Positions 24,546 to 36,328 of a stretch of DNA of 64,000 nt are shown in pieces. Both the position numbers and the translations under genes were made by a program. The stretch covers positions 24,694,186-24,758,185 of the forward strand of contig OY804585.1 of assembly GCA_963680875.1 (NCBI GenBank). The letters run 5' to 3'. The stretch comes from Bathymodiolus brooksi (Eukaryota > Mollusca > Bivalvia > Mytilida > Modiolidae). Within the stretch, counting starts at the first letter, position 1. The number at the start of each line of letters is the position of its first letter. Below the pieces are notes generated by a model. The model made no database searches. It was not told where the DNA came from and saw only the letters and a list, made by a program, of their open reading frames with translations.

Positions 24546-24706
24546 ATTTTATATAAGCCTGCATTTATTATAGAAAAAAAAACAGGAAACATTTTATATT
24601 AGCCTGCATTGATTGTAGAAAGAAACAGGAAACATTTTATATTAGTCTGCATTAATTGTAGAAAAAAACAGGAAACATTTTATATTAGCCTGCATTGTTT
24701 TGTAGA
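24546..24706. repeat. 46-bp tandem repeat, about 3.5 units
   Basis: The unit is 'attttatattagcctgcatt' + 'gattgtagaaaaaaacagga' + 'aac', with varying A-runs. It is adjacent to the 53-bp array. Confidence 0.85.
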
Positions 24707-26470
24707 AAAGTGTATTGTTTTACAAGATCTTTACTAACAAAGACAAGAACACAACTTACATGGTTCTTATCGTGTCAAGTTTTTGTCAAGTCCCAGTGTC
24801 TCACAATATGTCAGATTGGAGATTATATATAGACTTCCAAGACCTATTATATGCTATATAAATGTGCCTTACTGTGATTATACATGTACCTGAATGTAAC
24901 TTAAGTTGATCATGTGATAGTCATGTGATATTTCAATTGATGGATCATGTGATAGTCATGGAATATTTCAATTGGTGGAATTTGTTTATCAGTTAGGTAA
25001 AATTATTTGTAATTGGATTTTTTTTATAAAGATGTGTATAATCCTTTTGTAACTTTAGTTTAGAGAGTGCTTAATGAGTGAGAATATTATCACCATGAAC
25101 AGTCAATTAGTTAGTTAAGCCAATTAATAAGGTTTTCCATTTCACAAGATTTTTTATTTTTACAAAATATATAATTCATATCATTACCGTAAGAGAGTCA
25201 CAAAAAAATTGTTCATTTGCATGGAACGAAAATAACTCATTAGCATATTACACATGTGTATTATTCTAGGTGACTCCACAATATAGCTGGCATACTGCTG
25301 AAGTTGGTTTTCAACACCAATCAATAACTATTATTACAGGTCCTTTTTGTTCTCTTAAATGATTGACAGATACTATTTAGCTCAATCTAATTACAATTAG
25401 ATCTTTGTGTGATTCCTTAGCTGTGTGGATCCTGTTAACAACCAATGTTTGTCAAAATCTTGTTTTGCTCAAATCGGGTAACCTGATTTACACATTTGGA
25501 AGCTCAATATCCATTTACAAACTATCAGGGTATATGCTATTTAAGTCCTTGTGGTTTAATGATTGAAAAAGGTTGTAATGGGAAAAATTCAAAGTTATTT
25601 TTTCTAAGAACCAAAAATGGAATGAAGCAGCATTGTGATATGAAGATTAAGTTTTGTACCAATGAAGGTCGCATGCTTCTGTGGGCTCAAAGTCCTGGGG
25701 GATCAAAATTTAACATGAGCCAACACAGGCATTGCAATTTCATTTAATACTGGGAAAGCTTATATGAGCCTTTAGCTTTAGAAAGAATTGTATTAATTTA
25801 TTTAAATGATGTTTAATTGTTTTGAATTTAATTTATGATAATTTATTACGGTAGTCAAATATGTTGTGTTCAGACTGTTAAAACTTTACAATGCAAAGGG
25901 GTAGTATTTTGTGAAAATGTAGTCCCATTATTTACCTCACCTGGTCCAAAGGTTGGCTATCTTCATCACTTTGTGTCCGTTGTTGTCATATGTTAACATC
26001 ATCTTGTCTGAAACTTTAGGTCAAGGGGAAAGAAACTTTACAGGAATATTCCGTTGATGGACCTTGTCAGAAGTTATGATTTTAGTGTCAAGTCAAAATT
26101 CAACAGGACAGCCAGAGCCAGTAATTAAATTTGATGGGTTAAATATCGAAGCGTTGTTGTCAAAAATTACATAGTAGTTTGAAATTTAATATGATATGAA
26201 TATTCGGAGAGGTGGTTCTATACAAAGTAGAATTGTTGTGCAGATTGGAAATCCAACATGGCTGATACCGTAGGACATAGTTTAACATAAGACAATGTTA
26301 GAAAAAATGAATTGAATAATAAATTGATAATTTATAACTGGTTGAGCTATACAGGCTCAGATGGGCCTCTCGTTAAATGAAGTTTGTAAATATACATTAC
26401 AAAATTTGCTATGTCAAAGTGGAAGACACCAAGCATTTTAATGAAATTATAGGGATAAGGTTAGGGTTAT

Positions 26471-26655
26471 GGTGTTTAAAGAACTTTCAACAATATTTCA
26501 GTTATAGTGTGGTGATCAGTTTTACTGGTGGAGGAAACCGAAGAAAACCACAGACCTGTCGCAAGTCACTGACAAACTTTCACATAATGTTGCATCAAGT
26601 ACACCTCACCATGAGCCGGATTCAAACTCACAACGTTAGTGGTGTTAGGCACTGA
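26471..26655 (-). mobile_element. SINE family A copy, antisense
   Basis: Reverse complement of the family A tail and core: ggtgtttaaagaactttcaa + caatatttcag, ggtggaggaaaccgaagaaa, then the box B complement (ggattcaaactc) near 26620-26632. The head beyond is missing or diverged. Confidence 0.7.
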
Positions 26656-27165
26656 TTTAATGGACTTATATGAGGTATATAAGGACTCTACATGTATAAT
26701 GGTATATAAAAGGACTGCAATTCTGCATTGAATTATTCAAGAAAATGAAGTACTAAAGTTCAAGATCAGAATGATCAACTAATATGCAATGCATTTTACA
26801 GGACTACAAGGTACCAGGCAATAAACATTGCAAAAATAATGTATTTCATAGATTAGGTTGAAGAAATGTATTTCATTACATGTAATAATGTTGTGTGCAA
26901 ATATATTTTTATTACAATTTTTAACATGATATTTTGTATATTGGGAAGTTGATGAAATGTTCTCTCAGTAGACAAATGTTCTCTCAGTAGACAAATGTTT
27001 CGGGATGTTGTTACTTCTTTGTTAGTTATTGTTGGCAAAAACAGACATCACACAATAAATTTGGCTTTTTATCGCTTTTTGAATCTAATCCAAAATACTG
27101 GTAGGCTGGTATACAGGAAGAATACAATAATTATTTTATTTGTAATATTGCAGTTATCCCTTCCC

Positions 27166-27371
27166 CTCAACGACAGTATTGCCCCAAATGTTCCCTTCAA
27201 CGACAGTGTTGCCCCAAATGTTCCCCTCAACGACAGTGTTGCCCCAAATATTCCCCCCAACAACAGTGTTGCCCCAAATGTTCCCCTCAACGACCTTGTT
27301 GCCCCAAATGTTCCCCTCAACAACAGTGTTCCCCCAAATGTTACCCTCAACGACAGTGTTCCCCCAAATGT
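27166..27371. repeat. 30-bp minisatellite, about 7 units (copy 1)
   Basis: The unit is 'cccctcaacgacagtgttgc' + 'cccaaatgtt'. It gives 10-residue open repeats in several frames (VPLNDSVAPN on +); these are not considered genes. The same array is at 30212-30417 in copy 2. Confidence 0.9.
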
Positions 27372-27947
27372 TATTTTTTCCTAAAAGGATTGTGATTATT
27401 AAGTGCTATTAAAATCAGATCATAAAATGTTCTAATTATTGACGCTGTAGTCTATGATAGGGGAAATAGTAAAACATTCCAGTACAAATGTTCTCTAACT
27501 TTGTTATTTATATGCTAGTTAAATGTTACTTCCTAATTTTATTGAAAGTGATTAGTTATTGGTTTTTGCAGGTTGTACCATGTCATATTGAAATGTGCCA
27601 TTAATTTGAATCTCTGTTGTAGATCATGAAATACATTTTTTAGAAGCTATAGTGAATGCTGTCATACTGTCTAAAGCAAACCTGGAATATATCAGAATCC
27701 TCCAAATTTATTCAATTCCAGTAAAATTGGTGCAGGCAAAGCCCTTTGTCGGCTTGCTGTGGTTGTATCATGATGTGTCCTGTGTAGACCTTTAATTTTT
27801 TTCATTTTAGTGCTTTCTATATAAAAATGTATATCTTGAAATGCATAAAATTCTGTATAGTAAGATAATGAAATATCAATTCCTGCCACTGATTGTACGG
27901 GTCATTAGTGTTTGTTATATTAGTAACCACATTTTGCAACAGTAAAT

Positions 27948-28020
27948 GCAGCTAATAGATTAGTCTGGCAGGCAGCTAATAGATTAATCTGGCAGGCATC
28001 TATTAGATTAGTCTGGCAGG
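27948..28020. repeat. 24-bp tandem triplication
   Basis: Three units of 'gcagctaatagattagtctg' + 'gcag'. The paralogous segment copy has a single unit near 30995-31018, so the expansion or loss happened after the segmental duplication. Confidence 0.85.
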
Positions 28021-28345
28021 CTCTAAATGTTAAAGATTTGGCACGAGCTGAACATAAGATTCACACAACGTACCTTAATGAAGCTTTAGGATTACTTTAC
28101 TTACTATACAATATTAAGATTTTTCATACGAATCTTTTCCCTCTACCTAAATGTGAAGCTTTTCTATATACCCAGTATTTATTATGAAAATATGAATAGT
28201 AAAATCTGTATATTCAGAACACTGAATAAAACGGAATCCTGTATAAACCCGAATCCTGTATAAACCGAACTTTAAGTAAGGTTCCAATGTAGGAAATCTT
28301 TGTTAATTTAGCATGTATTTATAGAAAAGTTGTAACTTATTGTTG

Positions 28346-28408
28346 TACAGATGGCTGCATTAAGGAGAGACATAAGTTTTAGGTATCTAAAACAGTTCTT
28401 CCTAGTTT
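28346..28408. mobile_element. 3' end of the CTCCCCTT-family repeat
   Basis: Contains ttgttgtacagatggctgca and aaggagagacataagtttta as in 21910-21975. It is flanked by a direct repeat, 'catgtatttatagaaaagtt', on both sides (about 28313 and 28413), which looks like a target-site duplication of a truncated insertion. A paralogue is at 34545-34606. Confidence 0.6.
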
Positions 28409-28536
28409 AACATGTATTTATAGAAAAGTTGTCTATTTGAACAAAATTTTGTCCCAAGGAGGTTTGGTTTCACTGTATTTTATTTGACTATCAATTGAAG
28501 CAGGCTTGCTTTTCATTGACAGTTATACTTGTTATA

Positions 28537-28815
28537 TACAGTAGAGTTCGTTTATAGCGAACTGGCTTGTAACGAAATCAGGCTTATAATGAAGTAAAGA
28601 TAAATCTCCGGTCACATCGCTATTTAAACCATGTATTTTTGAAGGCCTATTACAAATTTTTGATAACGAAATCAGGCGTATAACGAAGACAAGCTTGACT
28701 GTACGATTTTCAAAAGGGGAGGTAATTCTACATTGTTTCTCTTATAACGAACGATGCCTATAACAAAATAAGATCGAGAGTCCCCTGGACTTCGCTATAA
28801 ACGAACTCTACTGTA
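28537..28815. mobile_element. MITE, TA-CAGTAGAG family, copy 1
   Basis: The ends are TACAGTAGAGTTCGTTTATA and the inverse ...TATAAACGAACTCTACTGTA, with flanking TA as target duplication. The interior repeats 'cttataacgaa' motifs. About 279 bp, non-coding. The paralogue is at 34736-35014. Confidence 0.9.
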
Positions 28816-28845
28816 TGCAACATTTTACAGACATTTATTAATATA

Positions 28846-29100
28846 GGGGCCGTCAAGGTCGTGATCCTATGGTTGTTGGATATACAACTTCCTATGCAGT
28901 CAGTGTCTATCACCACTAAAGTTGTGAGTTCGAATCCTGCTCATAGCGAGGTGTACTCGATACAACATTATGTGATAAAGTTTGTTAGTGACTTACGGCA
29001 GGTCGGCGGTTTTCCCCGGGTACTCTGGTTTCCTCCACCAATAAAACTGACTGCCACGATATAGCTGAAATATTGTTGAAAGTGGCGTTAAACACCATAA
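28846..29100 (+). mobile_element. SINE family A, near-complete copy
   Basis: The tRNA-derived head starts GGGGCCGTCAAGGTCGTG. A box B, GAGTTCGAATCC, lies at about 28926-28937 and a weak box A-like region lies before it. Then comes a conserved core (ccccgggtactctggtttcc, tccaccaataaaactgactg) and the tail atatagctgaaatattgttg...gtggcgttaaacacc. Transcription by RNA polymerase III is expected for such elements. The core and tail resemble widespread molluscan SINE sequence; the exact family is not assigned. Confidence 0.85.
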
Positions 29101-29290
29101 CTCTAACCCTTTATAAATATAGTCTCTTTATCAATGGTTGTTTTCTCATTGAAGTTTTATTACTGGTATATAAATGGCTTTATCTGATCCATTCCAAAGT
29201 TTTCCCCTTTATTATTATGATTTTTTTTTCCATTACATTCCAGATTGAAGACTTGTACATTTAATAATGACTTGTATTTTCATACACACC

Positions 29291-29614
29291 AACTACATCT
29301 GTGGTGTAATGGTTAGTGTGCTCGCCTCGAGTGTGGTAGATCGTAGGTTCCAGCTCCGATTGGGTCAGACCAAAGACTTTAAGATTGGTATTTGTTGCTT
29401 CTTCACTAAGGAGAAAGAACAAAGACTGGTTGGCTCGGAATCAGGATAATGTGTCCGAGTGGGGCGACATGTATATCCACAGACTGTTGTTTCAGTGAGC
29501 TAGCTCTATTAAAAATCAAACTAAGCATGTTGGTCTAGTACATTGCAGACCTCATCATCATTTCATTGAAAATTAACATGTTCTTGCCATGATGTAGCTG
29601 AAAAATGCACTCAC
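29291..29614 (+). mobile_element. SINE family B, copy 1
   Basis: The tRNA-like head has box A TGGTGTAATGGTTAG and box B-like AGGTTCCAGCTCC. A body with 'gtgtccgagtggggcgacat' and 'tttcagtgagctagctctat' follows. The end, 'gccatgatgtagctgaaaaa', resembles the tail start of family A. A paralogue is at 35489-35813 and an antisense copy at 40889-41115. It is not a tRNA gene: the acceptor stem and clover are incomplete and the body continues. Confidence 0.8.
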
Positions 29615-30211
29615 TAATTCATACACAACCCAGATTTCTTAAAGCTTTCAATGTTTAAGAGTTGTGTCATAATTTACATTAACTGCATTGATTTTACTTA
29701 TGAATTAATAACGTATTCAAGTAATTGAGGGTCTATTAAGCCAGTAACTTCTTTTTATACCAAATATTTATCATGTCAGATTTATACACAGATAACCAAA
29801 TTTAACTGTATAATTTTTTTTAATAATTTGTTGTCAATATATAATATGTTATAATTACCACTATACAGTGGAACTTGTGCAATCAGACACCTGTGTTTTC
29901 CATTACATGTAATAATGTTGTGTGCAAATATATTTTTATTACAATTTTTAACATGATATTTTGTATATTGGGAAGTTGATGAAATGTTCTCTCAGTAGAC
30001 AAATGTTCTCTCAGTAGACAAATGTTCTCTCAGTAGACAAATGTTTCGGGATGTTGTTACTTCTTTGTTAGTTATTGTTGGCAAAAACAGACATCACACA
30101 ATAAATTTGGCTTTTTATCGCTTTTTGAATCTAATCCAAAATACTGGTAGGCTGGTATACAGGAAGAATACAATAATTATTTTATTTGTAATATTGCAGT
30201 TATCCCTTCCC

Positions 30212-30417
30212 CTCAACGACAGTATTGCCCCAAATGTTCCCTTCAACGACAGTGTTGCCCCAAATGTTCCCCTCAACGACAGTGTTGCCCCAAATATTCC
30301 CCCCAACAACAGTGTTGCCCCAAATGTTCCCCTCAACGACCTTGTTGCCCCAAATGTTCCCCTCAACAACAGTGTTCCCCCAAATGTTACCCTCAACGAC
30401 AGTGTTCCCCCAAATGT
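30212..30417. repeat. 30-bp minisatellite (copy 2)
   Basis: Same unit number and sequence as 27166-27371, so it did not change after the duplication. Confidence 0.9.
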
Positions 30418-31145
30418 TATTTTTTCCTAAAAGGATTGTGATTATTAAGTGCTATTAAAATCAGATCATAAAATGTTCTAATTATTGACGCTGTAGTCTA
30501 TTATAGAGGAAATAGTAAAACATTCCAGTACAAATGTTCTCTAACTTTGTTATTTATATGCTAGTTAAATGTTACTTCCTAATTTTATTGAAAGTGATCA
30601 GTTATTGGTTTTTGCAGGTTGTACCATGTCATATTGAAATGTGCCATTAATTTGAATCTCTGTTGTAGATCATGAAATATATTTTTTAGAAGCTATAGTG
30701 AATGCTGTCATACTGTTTAAAGCAAACCTGGAATATGTCAGAATCCTGCAAATTTATTCAATTCCAGTAAAAATGGTGCAGGCAAAGCCCTTTGTCGGCT
30801 TGCTGTGGTTGTATCATGATGTGTCCTGTGTAGACCTTTAATTTTTTTCATTTTAGTGCTTTCTATATAAAAATGTATATCTTAAAATGTATAAAATTCT
30901 GTATAGTAAGATAATGAAATATCAATTCCTGCCATTGATTGTACGGGTCATTAATGTTTGTTATATTAGTAACCACATTTTGCAACAATAAATGCAGCTA
31001 TTAGATTAGTCTGGCAGGCTCTAAATGTTAAAGTTTTGGCGCCAGGTGAATATAAGATTCACACAACGTACCTTAATGAAGCTTTAATAGGATTACTTTA
31101 CTTCGTTACCGGATGTTTCATCCCATAACCAAAACGGACCATTAC

Positions 31146-33390
31146 CATCTTCATCTTCATCTTCATCATTATAGGTGCTACATCTAACGACATTATTGCA
31201 CCGCCCATGTGTCAAGTGTCGGAAATTTATTCAAAACGGTCGGATCTAATAAGTTCGGCAAAAGTGGAAGTAGGATCTTTAGCGCTTGTGGATTTCTGTG
31301 GGATATTCGGATCTAGCTGGTTCCAGTCTTTTAATGTTTTTGGTATAAAGCTGTCTTTAAAAATATCAGTACGAGCATGTGGGATTTGAAACTGATAATT
31401 GTGTCCTTTACGTTGTTTCCTCTTGTTTTGGTTGATGTCTGAGATGGGGATGTTTGCATATCCATTGAGTCCTTTATGCAGTAGGATGAGTCTATTTTCC
31501 TGTCTGCGTTGTTTCAGTTGTTTCCAGCCTAATTCGTTCATTATCGATGTCATTGATCCTTCTTCGAACGAGTAATTGTTCATAACAAATCTTCCTGCAC
31601 GTTTCTGGACCTTTTCTAGGTCATTTTCCAGGTGTAAACAATTTGGGTCCCATACTGTTCCTGCGTACTCAAGTATTGGTCTTACTAAACTTAGATAAGC
31701 TGTTTCTCTTACATCTTTAGTACAAAAATTCAGGTTTCTTCGCAACATTCCTAATAATTTATTTGCTTTGTTGGTAACTTCATGTACATGTTTGTTCCAT
31801 CTCAGGTCATTTGCAATATGTACTCCCAAATATTTGATGTTGTCAATAAATTCTAATTTGGATCCTTCTAGTTGGTATTCAAAGTCAATGTGGTGTTTCT
31901 TCTTTCTAGTTAGTTTCATCATGTTGCCTTTTATCGGCTGAAATCTCATCCCTCATTTTCGTGCCCAAGAGCCTAGTTTATCTATATCATTTTGCAATAT
32001 CTTACAGTCTTCGGTAGAATCAATTACTCTGTAACAGACACAATCATCAGCAAACAAACGTATATCTGAGCTTATGTTATCGAGTATATCATTTATGTGT
32101 AGGCTGAATAGTACTGGGCCTAACACGGTTCCCTGTGGAACTCCTGATTCTACAACTGACCATTTAGACTTGTCCCGTTCACTACTACACACTGCTTACG
32201 ATAGCACAAAAATGAGCCAATCCACATGAGTGTATTACCGGTTATACCATATCTGTAGAGTTTGGCTTTAAGCTGTTCATGAGGCACTGTATCGAAAGCT
32301 TTCTCAAAATCTAGTATAAATATGTCTGTTTGTTTGTTTTTGTCGATATTTCTAGCCCAATCGTGAATTACTGAGCAGAGCTGTGTTTCGCAGCTGTGGT
32401 GTTTCCGAAATGCGTGTTGTTTGTCCGTAATGACATTGTGCTCCTCAAGATGGCCCATGATATTTGAGCAAACAATATGTTCGGCTAGTTTGCATAGGAT
32501 ACATGTCAGTGAAACAGGACGATAATTCGCTGGTATTGAACGATCTGCTTTTTTATATAACGGACAAATGTTGGCAGTTGTCCAATCTTCAGGTAGTGTA
32601 CTTTTATCCATTGTCTGTTGGAAAAAGTGTGTCATAATTGGCGTTAACTCATTTGACAGTTCCTTCAATATTTTTGGACTTATCTCATCTGGACCACGTG
32701 CTTTCGATATATTTAAACCTTGAAGTAATTTTAAAACGCCTCCTTTGGTGATTCGTATATCCTTCATTTTTGGTATTTTTCTCTCTAGTAATGGAACTTG
32801 GTCGTGTGTTTTCTTGGTAAACACTCTAGTAAATTGGTCATTTAGTGCTTCTGCTTTATCTACATCGCTTTCTGCTGTTGTTCCTTGTTTGGTGTCTAGA
32901 GGCGGAATACTCTGAGTATCTTTTCTCTTTGATGATATATACTTCCAAAATGGTTTGCTGTTTTCTTTGATATTACCAATCATGTTTTCAACGTATTTAT
33001 TATGAGATGATGTTATTTCTGATTTAATGTCACTTCGTAGTTGTTTCCACTTTTTCTTCAACCTACCACTTCCAGTCTCCTTAGCTCTTTTATGGAGTTT
33101 ATTACGTTTTCGAATCATTCTTCTGATTGATTGTGTTATCCATGGTAGTGATGTTTTTCCTTTACATATCTTTGATGGCACATGCTTTTCCACTGCTTGT
33201 TGCATAAAGGTTTTTATCATTTTCCAATTATCTTCAATATTTCTGGTATTCCGCTGTCCATTAAAATACTTTTCCTTGCTAAAAATCTTAGTGTCATCCC
33301 TCATCTTATCGTAATCGCCTTTGTTGTACAAGTAACATTTTCTTTTAATTGTTTTTACATGTTTAGTTCTGATAATTAGATGGCATGATA
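31146..33390 (-). mobile_element. Non-LTR retrotransposon (LINE), 5'-truncated, minus strand
   Basis: The 3' end is a (GAAGAT)n tail (plus strand catcttcatcttcatcttc at about 31146-31168). The body encodes the reverse transcriptase described next. The 5' end lies near 33385-33390, where the sequence returns to the host element's 'ccaaaacggaccataac' motif. So the LINE jumped into the TIR element. Confidence 0.8.
31227..33388 (-). pseudogene. LINE ORF2-type reverse transcriptase, broken
   Basis: Reads leftward in three blocks: about 33388-32190 (linker after endonuclease plus RT fingers and palm), 32192-31953, and 31949-31227 (thumb and C-terminal part). Visible RT motifs are GPDEISPKILKEL, NYRPVSLTCILCKLAEHIV, FLDFEKAFDTVPHE (first catalytic Asp), SGVPQGTVLGPVLFSLHIND and LFADDCV (FADD, catalytic pair). 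The C-terminal KYLGVHI and the 'NLKYLG...LVRPILEYAG..WDP' region are typical of CR1/Jockey-related LINEs. A frameshift near 32190 and a stop near 31950 disable it. The endonuclease domain is absent (5' truncation). In life such an enzyme does target-primed reverse transcription of its own RNA. Confidence 0.88.
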
Positions 33391-34205
33391 CCAAAACGGA
33401 CCATAACAAAAACGGACTATTGAAATAAAAATGTAAATTTCTTGAATAAATATGATATTTTATGTATTATTTCTATGATTGTATATGTATTTAATTATAT
33501 GTATCAATTTGTTTAGTGTGTTTTAATTATAAACATATGTTCGTTTGCACATAAATTTGCCAAAAAAAACAAAAAAAAACATTCCAAGCAAATTTTTAGT
33601 CAAATCATACAATTAATTGTACACACTTAATTACCATTATGGTTAATTTGATTTTTATTTGATTAAAAGTTAATTAATTTTAAAGAATTTGGATTAATGT
33701 AATTAACTTTAATTTACAAAGATTATTAAACCCTCAATGCTTTAATATTAGTTTCCCCCAAAGAATATGGGCTTGGATTGATAAAAAGAAAAAAGAGCAT
33801 GTACATAGTAATTAAGATATAATTAACCGATTGCAGTACATTGATAAATTCCATTACAAAAACGAGTAAATTTCTTTGATCTTTGGTTGATAGACAATAA
33901 AAGAACATGGAGTTTGTTTTCATTCATTATCATTCTCACAATGGGGACAGACCACGGTGCAGATTGCTCCAGAAAAGTAAATTCAAGACAACACACACTT
34001 CAGTGATTATTATACAATCACCTGATAATCAAATCATTTAATCTAATTAAAAGTGATTTGGGTGTCATAAACCAATTAAAACACCAATAATTACTTGGCT
34101 TCATTACCTGTACTAATTCATAAATCTAAAAAGTAATTATCACAAAAAAAACAATAAACGCACAATAAAAAAACTAAATAAAGATTCTTGCAATACATAT
34201 TTTTT
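33391..34205. other. Internal AT-rich part of the TIR element
   Basis: Contains no open frame of note and no recognised domain; it has several aattaatt-type inverted motifs. It is the body of the 31104-34311 element left of its right terminal repeats. Confidence 0.6.
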
Positions 34206-34735
34206 TTAGGTAGTCCGTTTTGGTTATGGTCCGTTTTAGTGTAGTCCGTTCTGGTAATGGTCCGTTTTGGTTATGGTCCATTTTGGTTATGGGATGAAAC
34301 GTCATGTAGTCCTTTACTTACTATACAATATTAAGATTTTTCATATGAATCTTGTTCCTCTACCTAAATGTGAAGCTTTTCTATATACTCAGTATTTATT
34401 ATGAAAATATGGATAGTAAAACTGAATAAAACGGAATCCTGTATAAATCCGAATCCTGTATAAACCGAACTTTAAGTAAGGTTCCAATGTAGGAAATCTT
34501 TGTTAATTTAGCATGTATTTATAGAAAAGTTGTAACTTATTGTTGTACAGATGGCTGCATTAAGGAGAGACATAAGTTTTAGGTATCTAAACAGTTCTTC
34601 CTAGTTTAACATGTATTTATAGAAAAGTTGTCTATTTGAACAAAATTTGGTCCCAAGGAGGTTTGGTTTCACTGTATTTTATTTGACTATCAATTGAAGC
34701 AGGCTTGCTTTTCATTGACAGTTATACTTGTTATA

Positions 34736-35014
34736 TACAGTAGAGTTTGTTTATAACGAACTAGCTTGTAACGAAATCAGGCTTATAACGAAGTAAAGAT
34801 AAATCCCCGGTCCCATCGCTATTTAAACAATGTATTTTTGAAGGCCTATTACAAATTTTTTATAATGAAATCAGGCTTATAGCGAAGACAAGCTTGACTG
34901 TACGATTTTCAAAAGGGGAGGTAATTCTACATTGCTTCTCTTATAACGAACGATGCCTATAACGAAATAAGATCGAGAGTCCCCTGGACTTCGCTATAAA
35001 CAAACTCTACTGTA
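34736..35014. mobile_element. MITE, TA-CAGTAGAG family, copy 2
   Basis: Paralogue of 28537-28815 with a few substitutions in the TIRs (gtttgtttataacgaa). Confidence 0.9.
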
Positions 35015-35044
35015 TGTAACATTTTACAGACATTTATAAATATA

Positions 35045-35299
35045 GGGGCCGTCAAGGTCGTGATCCTATGGTTGTTGGATATACAACTTCCTATGCAGTC
35101 AGTGCCTATCACCACTAAAGTTGTGAGTTCGAATCCTGCTCATAGCGAGGTGTACTCGATACAACATTATGTGATAAAGTTTGTTAGTGACTTACGGCAG
35201 GTCGGTGGTTTTCCCCGGGTACTCTGGTTTCCTCCACCAATAAAACTGACTGCCACGATATAGCTGAAATATTGTTGAAAGTGGCGTTTAACACCATAA
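35045..35299 (+). mobile_element. SINE family A, copy in duplication copy 2
   Basis: Same as 28846-29100: GGGGCCGTCAAGG head, GAGTTCGAATCC box B and gtggcgtttaacacc tail. It is a paralogue by segmental duplication, not an independent insertion. Confidence 0.85.
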
Positions 35300-35488
35300 C
35301 CCTAACCCTTTATAAATATAGTCTCTTTATCAATGGTTGTTTTCTCATTGAAGTTTTATTACTGGTATATAAATGGCTTTATCTGATCCATTCCAAAGTT
35401 TCCCCCTTTATTATTATGATTTTTTTTCCATTACATTCCAGATTGAAGACTTGTACATTTAATAATGACTTGTATTTTCATACACAAC

Positions 35489-35813
35489 AACTACATCTGT
35501 GGTGTAATGGTTAGCGTGCTCGCCTCGAGTGTGGTAGATCGTAGGTTCCAGCTCCGATAGGGTCAGACCAAAGACTTTAAGATTGGTATTTGTTGCTTCT
35601 TCACTAAGGAGAAAGAACAAAGACTGGTTGGCTCGGAATCAGGATAATGTGTCCGAGTGGGGCGACATGTATATCCGCGGACTGTTGTTTCAGTGAGCTA
35701 GCTCTATTAAAAATCAGATTAAGCATGTTGGTCTAGTACATTGCAAACCTCATCATCATCTCATTGAAAATTAACTTGTTCTCGCCATGATATAGCTGCA
35801 AAACGCACTCACT
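35489..35813 (+). mobile_element. SINE family B, copy in duplication copy 2
   Basis: Same structure as 29291-29614; box A TGGTGTAATGGTTAG is intact. Confidence 0.8.
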
Positions 35814-35993
35814 AATTCATACACAACCCACATTTCTTAAAGCTTTCAATGTTTAAGAGTTGTGTCATAATTTACATTAACTGCATTGATTTTACTCATG
35901 AATTAATAACGTATTCAAGTAATTGAGGGTCTATTAAGCCAGTAACTTCTTTTTATACCAAATATTTATCATGTCAGATTTATACACAGATAA

Positions 35994-36256
35994 GGGACCG
36001 ACCATTTAACTTGAAGGGGGGGGGGGGGGGGGTTATGGTTTACTGTTTCGTTCAGAAATTTTTTTTCGGACAACACAAGAGTTAGAATATTTATTTTTTT
36101 GTCGCGCAAAGCGCGAAATTTTTTTCCAGAATTTAACATTAGGTTATATGACAAAAACTCTGAATCACATTATTTTTTTTTTCCTCCACCAAAATCAGAA
36201 TATTTTTTTAGAAAAAAACCATAGCCCCCCCCCCCTCAAGTTAAATGGTTGTTCCC
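35994..36256. mobile_element. 263-bp MITE with TAA target duplication (Harbinger-like)
   Basis: The inverted ends are GGGACCGACCATTTAACTTG and the inverse ...CAAGTTAAATGGTTGTTCCC, followed inward by a G-run (36017-36032) and a C-run. The duplication copy 1 site reads cagaTAAccaaat; here TAA stands on both sides (35991-35993, 36257-36259). A TWA target duplication with GGG ends suits PIF/Harbinger-type elements (inference). Confidence 0.85.
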
Positions 36257-36328
36257 TAACCAAATTTAACTGTATAATTTTTTTTAATATTTTTTTGTCA
36301 ATATATAAGTATGTTATAATTACCGCTA

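Larger units (their letters stand above)
23707..26470 (+). other. 3' UTR and downstream non-coding sequence of the SH3 gene
   Basis: AT-rich sequence after the stop. It holds the two short tandem arrays listed separately and a diverged SINE tail at about 25270-25315 (atatagctggcatactgctg). At about 25920-26100 lies a stretch resembling the 'tcatcactttgtgtccgttg' family seen at 39222. An 83-codon open frame at 25496-25747 has no recognisable domain. No single polyadenylation site can be chosen; AATAAA occurs near 26318 and 26819. Confidence 0.45.
26874..29900. repeat. Segmental tandem duplication, copy 1 (3.0 kb)
   Basis: Starting at cattacatgtaataatgttg, this segment is repeated head-to-tail beginning at 29901. 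Identity is very high over most of its length. It contains a 30-bp minisatellite, a TA-CAGTAGAG MITE, one SINE A and one SINE B. It ends inside a TACAGTGGAAC-type MITE that is complete in copy 2 (36329-36509). Confidence 0.93.
31104..34311. mobile_element. 3.2-kb TIR element with 8-bp target duplication (hAT-like), carrying a nested LINE
   Basis: The uninterrupted paralogous site at about 28090-28100 reads ...ggattaCTTTACTTactat. Here CTTTACTT flanks the insert on both sides (31096-31103 and 34312-34319). The near-terminal inverted repeats share GTTTCATCCCATAACC followed by AAAAYGGACCAT. The right end has several 'ggtccgttttggttatg' repeats, as does the internal 33390-33420 junction. An 8-bp duplication suits hAT-type transposases (inference). 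Without the LINE it is about 0.95 kb, AT-rich and non-coding. Confidence 0.82.

Noticed and set aside
25496..25747. 83-codon open frame downstream of the SH3 gene
   Set aside because: No recognisable domain or splice context; probably 3' UTR or intergenic chance frame.
29090..29115. Telomere-like ctaaccct motif
   Set aside because: A single short copy at the SINE tail, not an array.
29296..29365. tRNA gene
   Set aside because: Box A and box B are present but the clover is incomplete and the sequence continues as a SINE body, with another copy at 35489.
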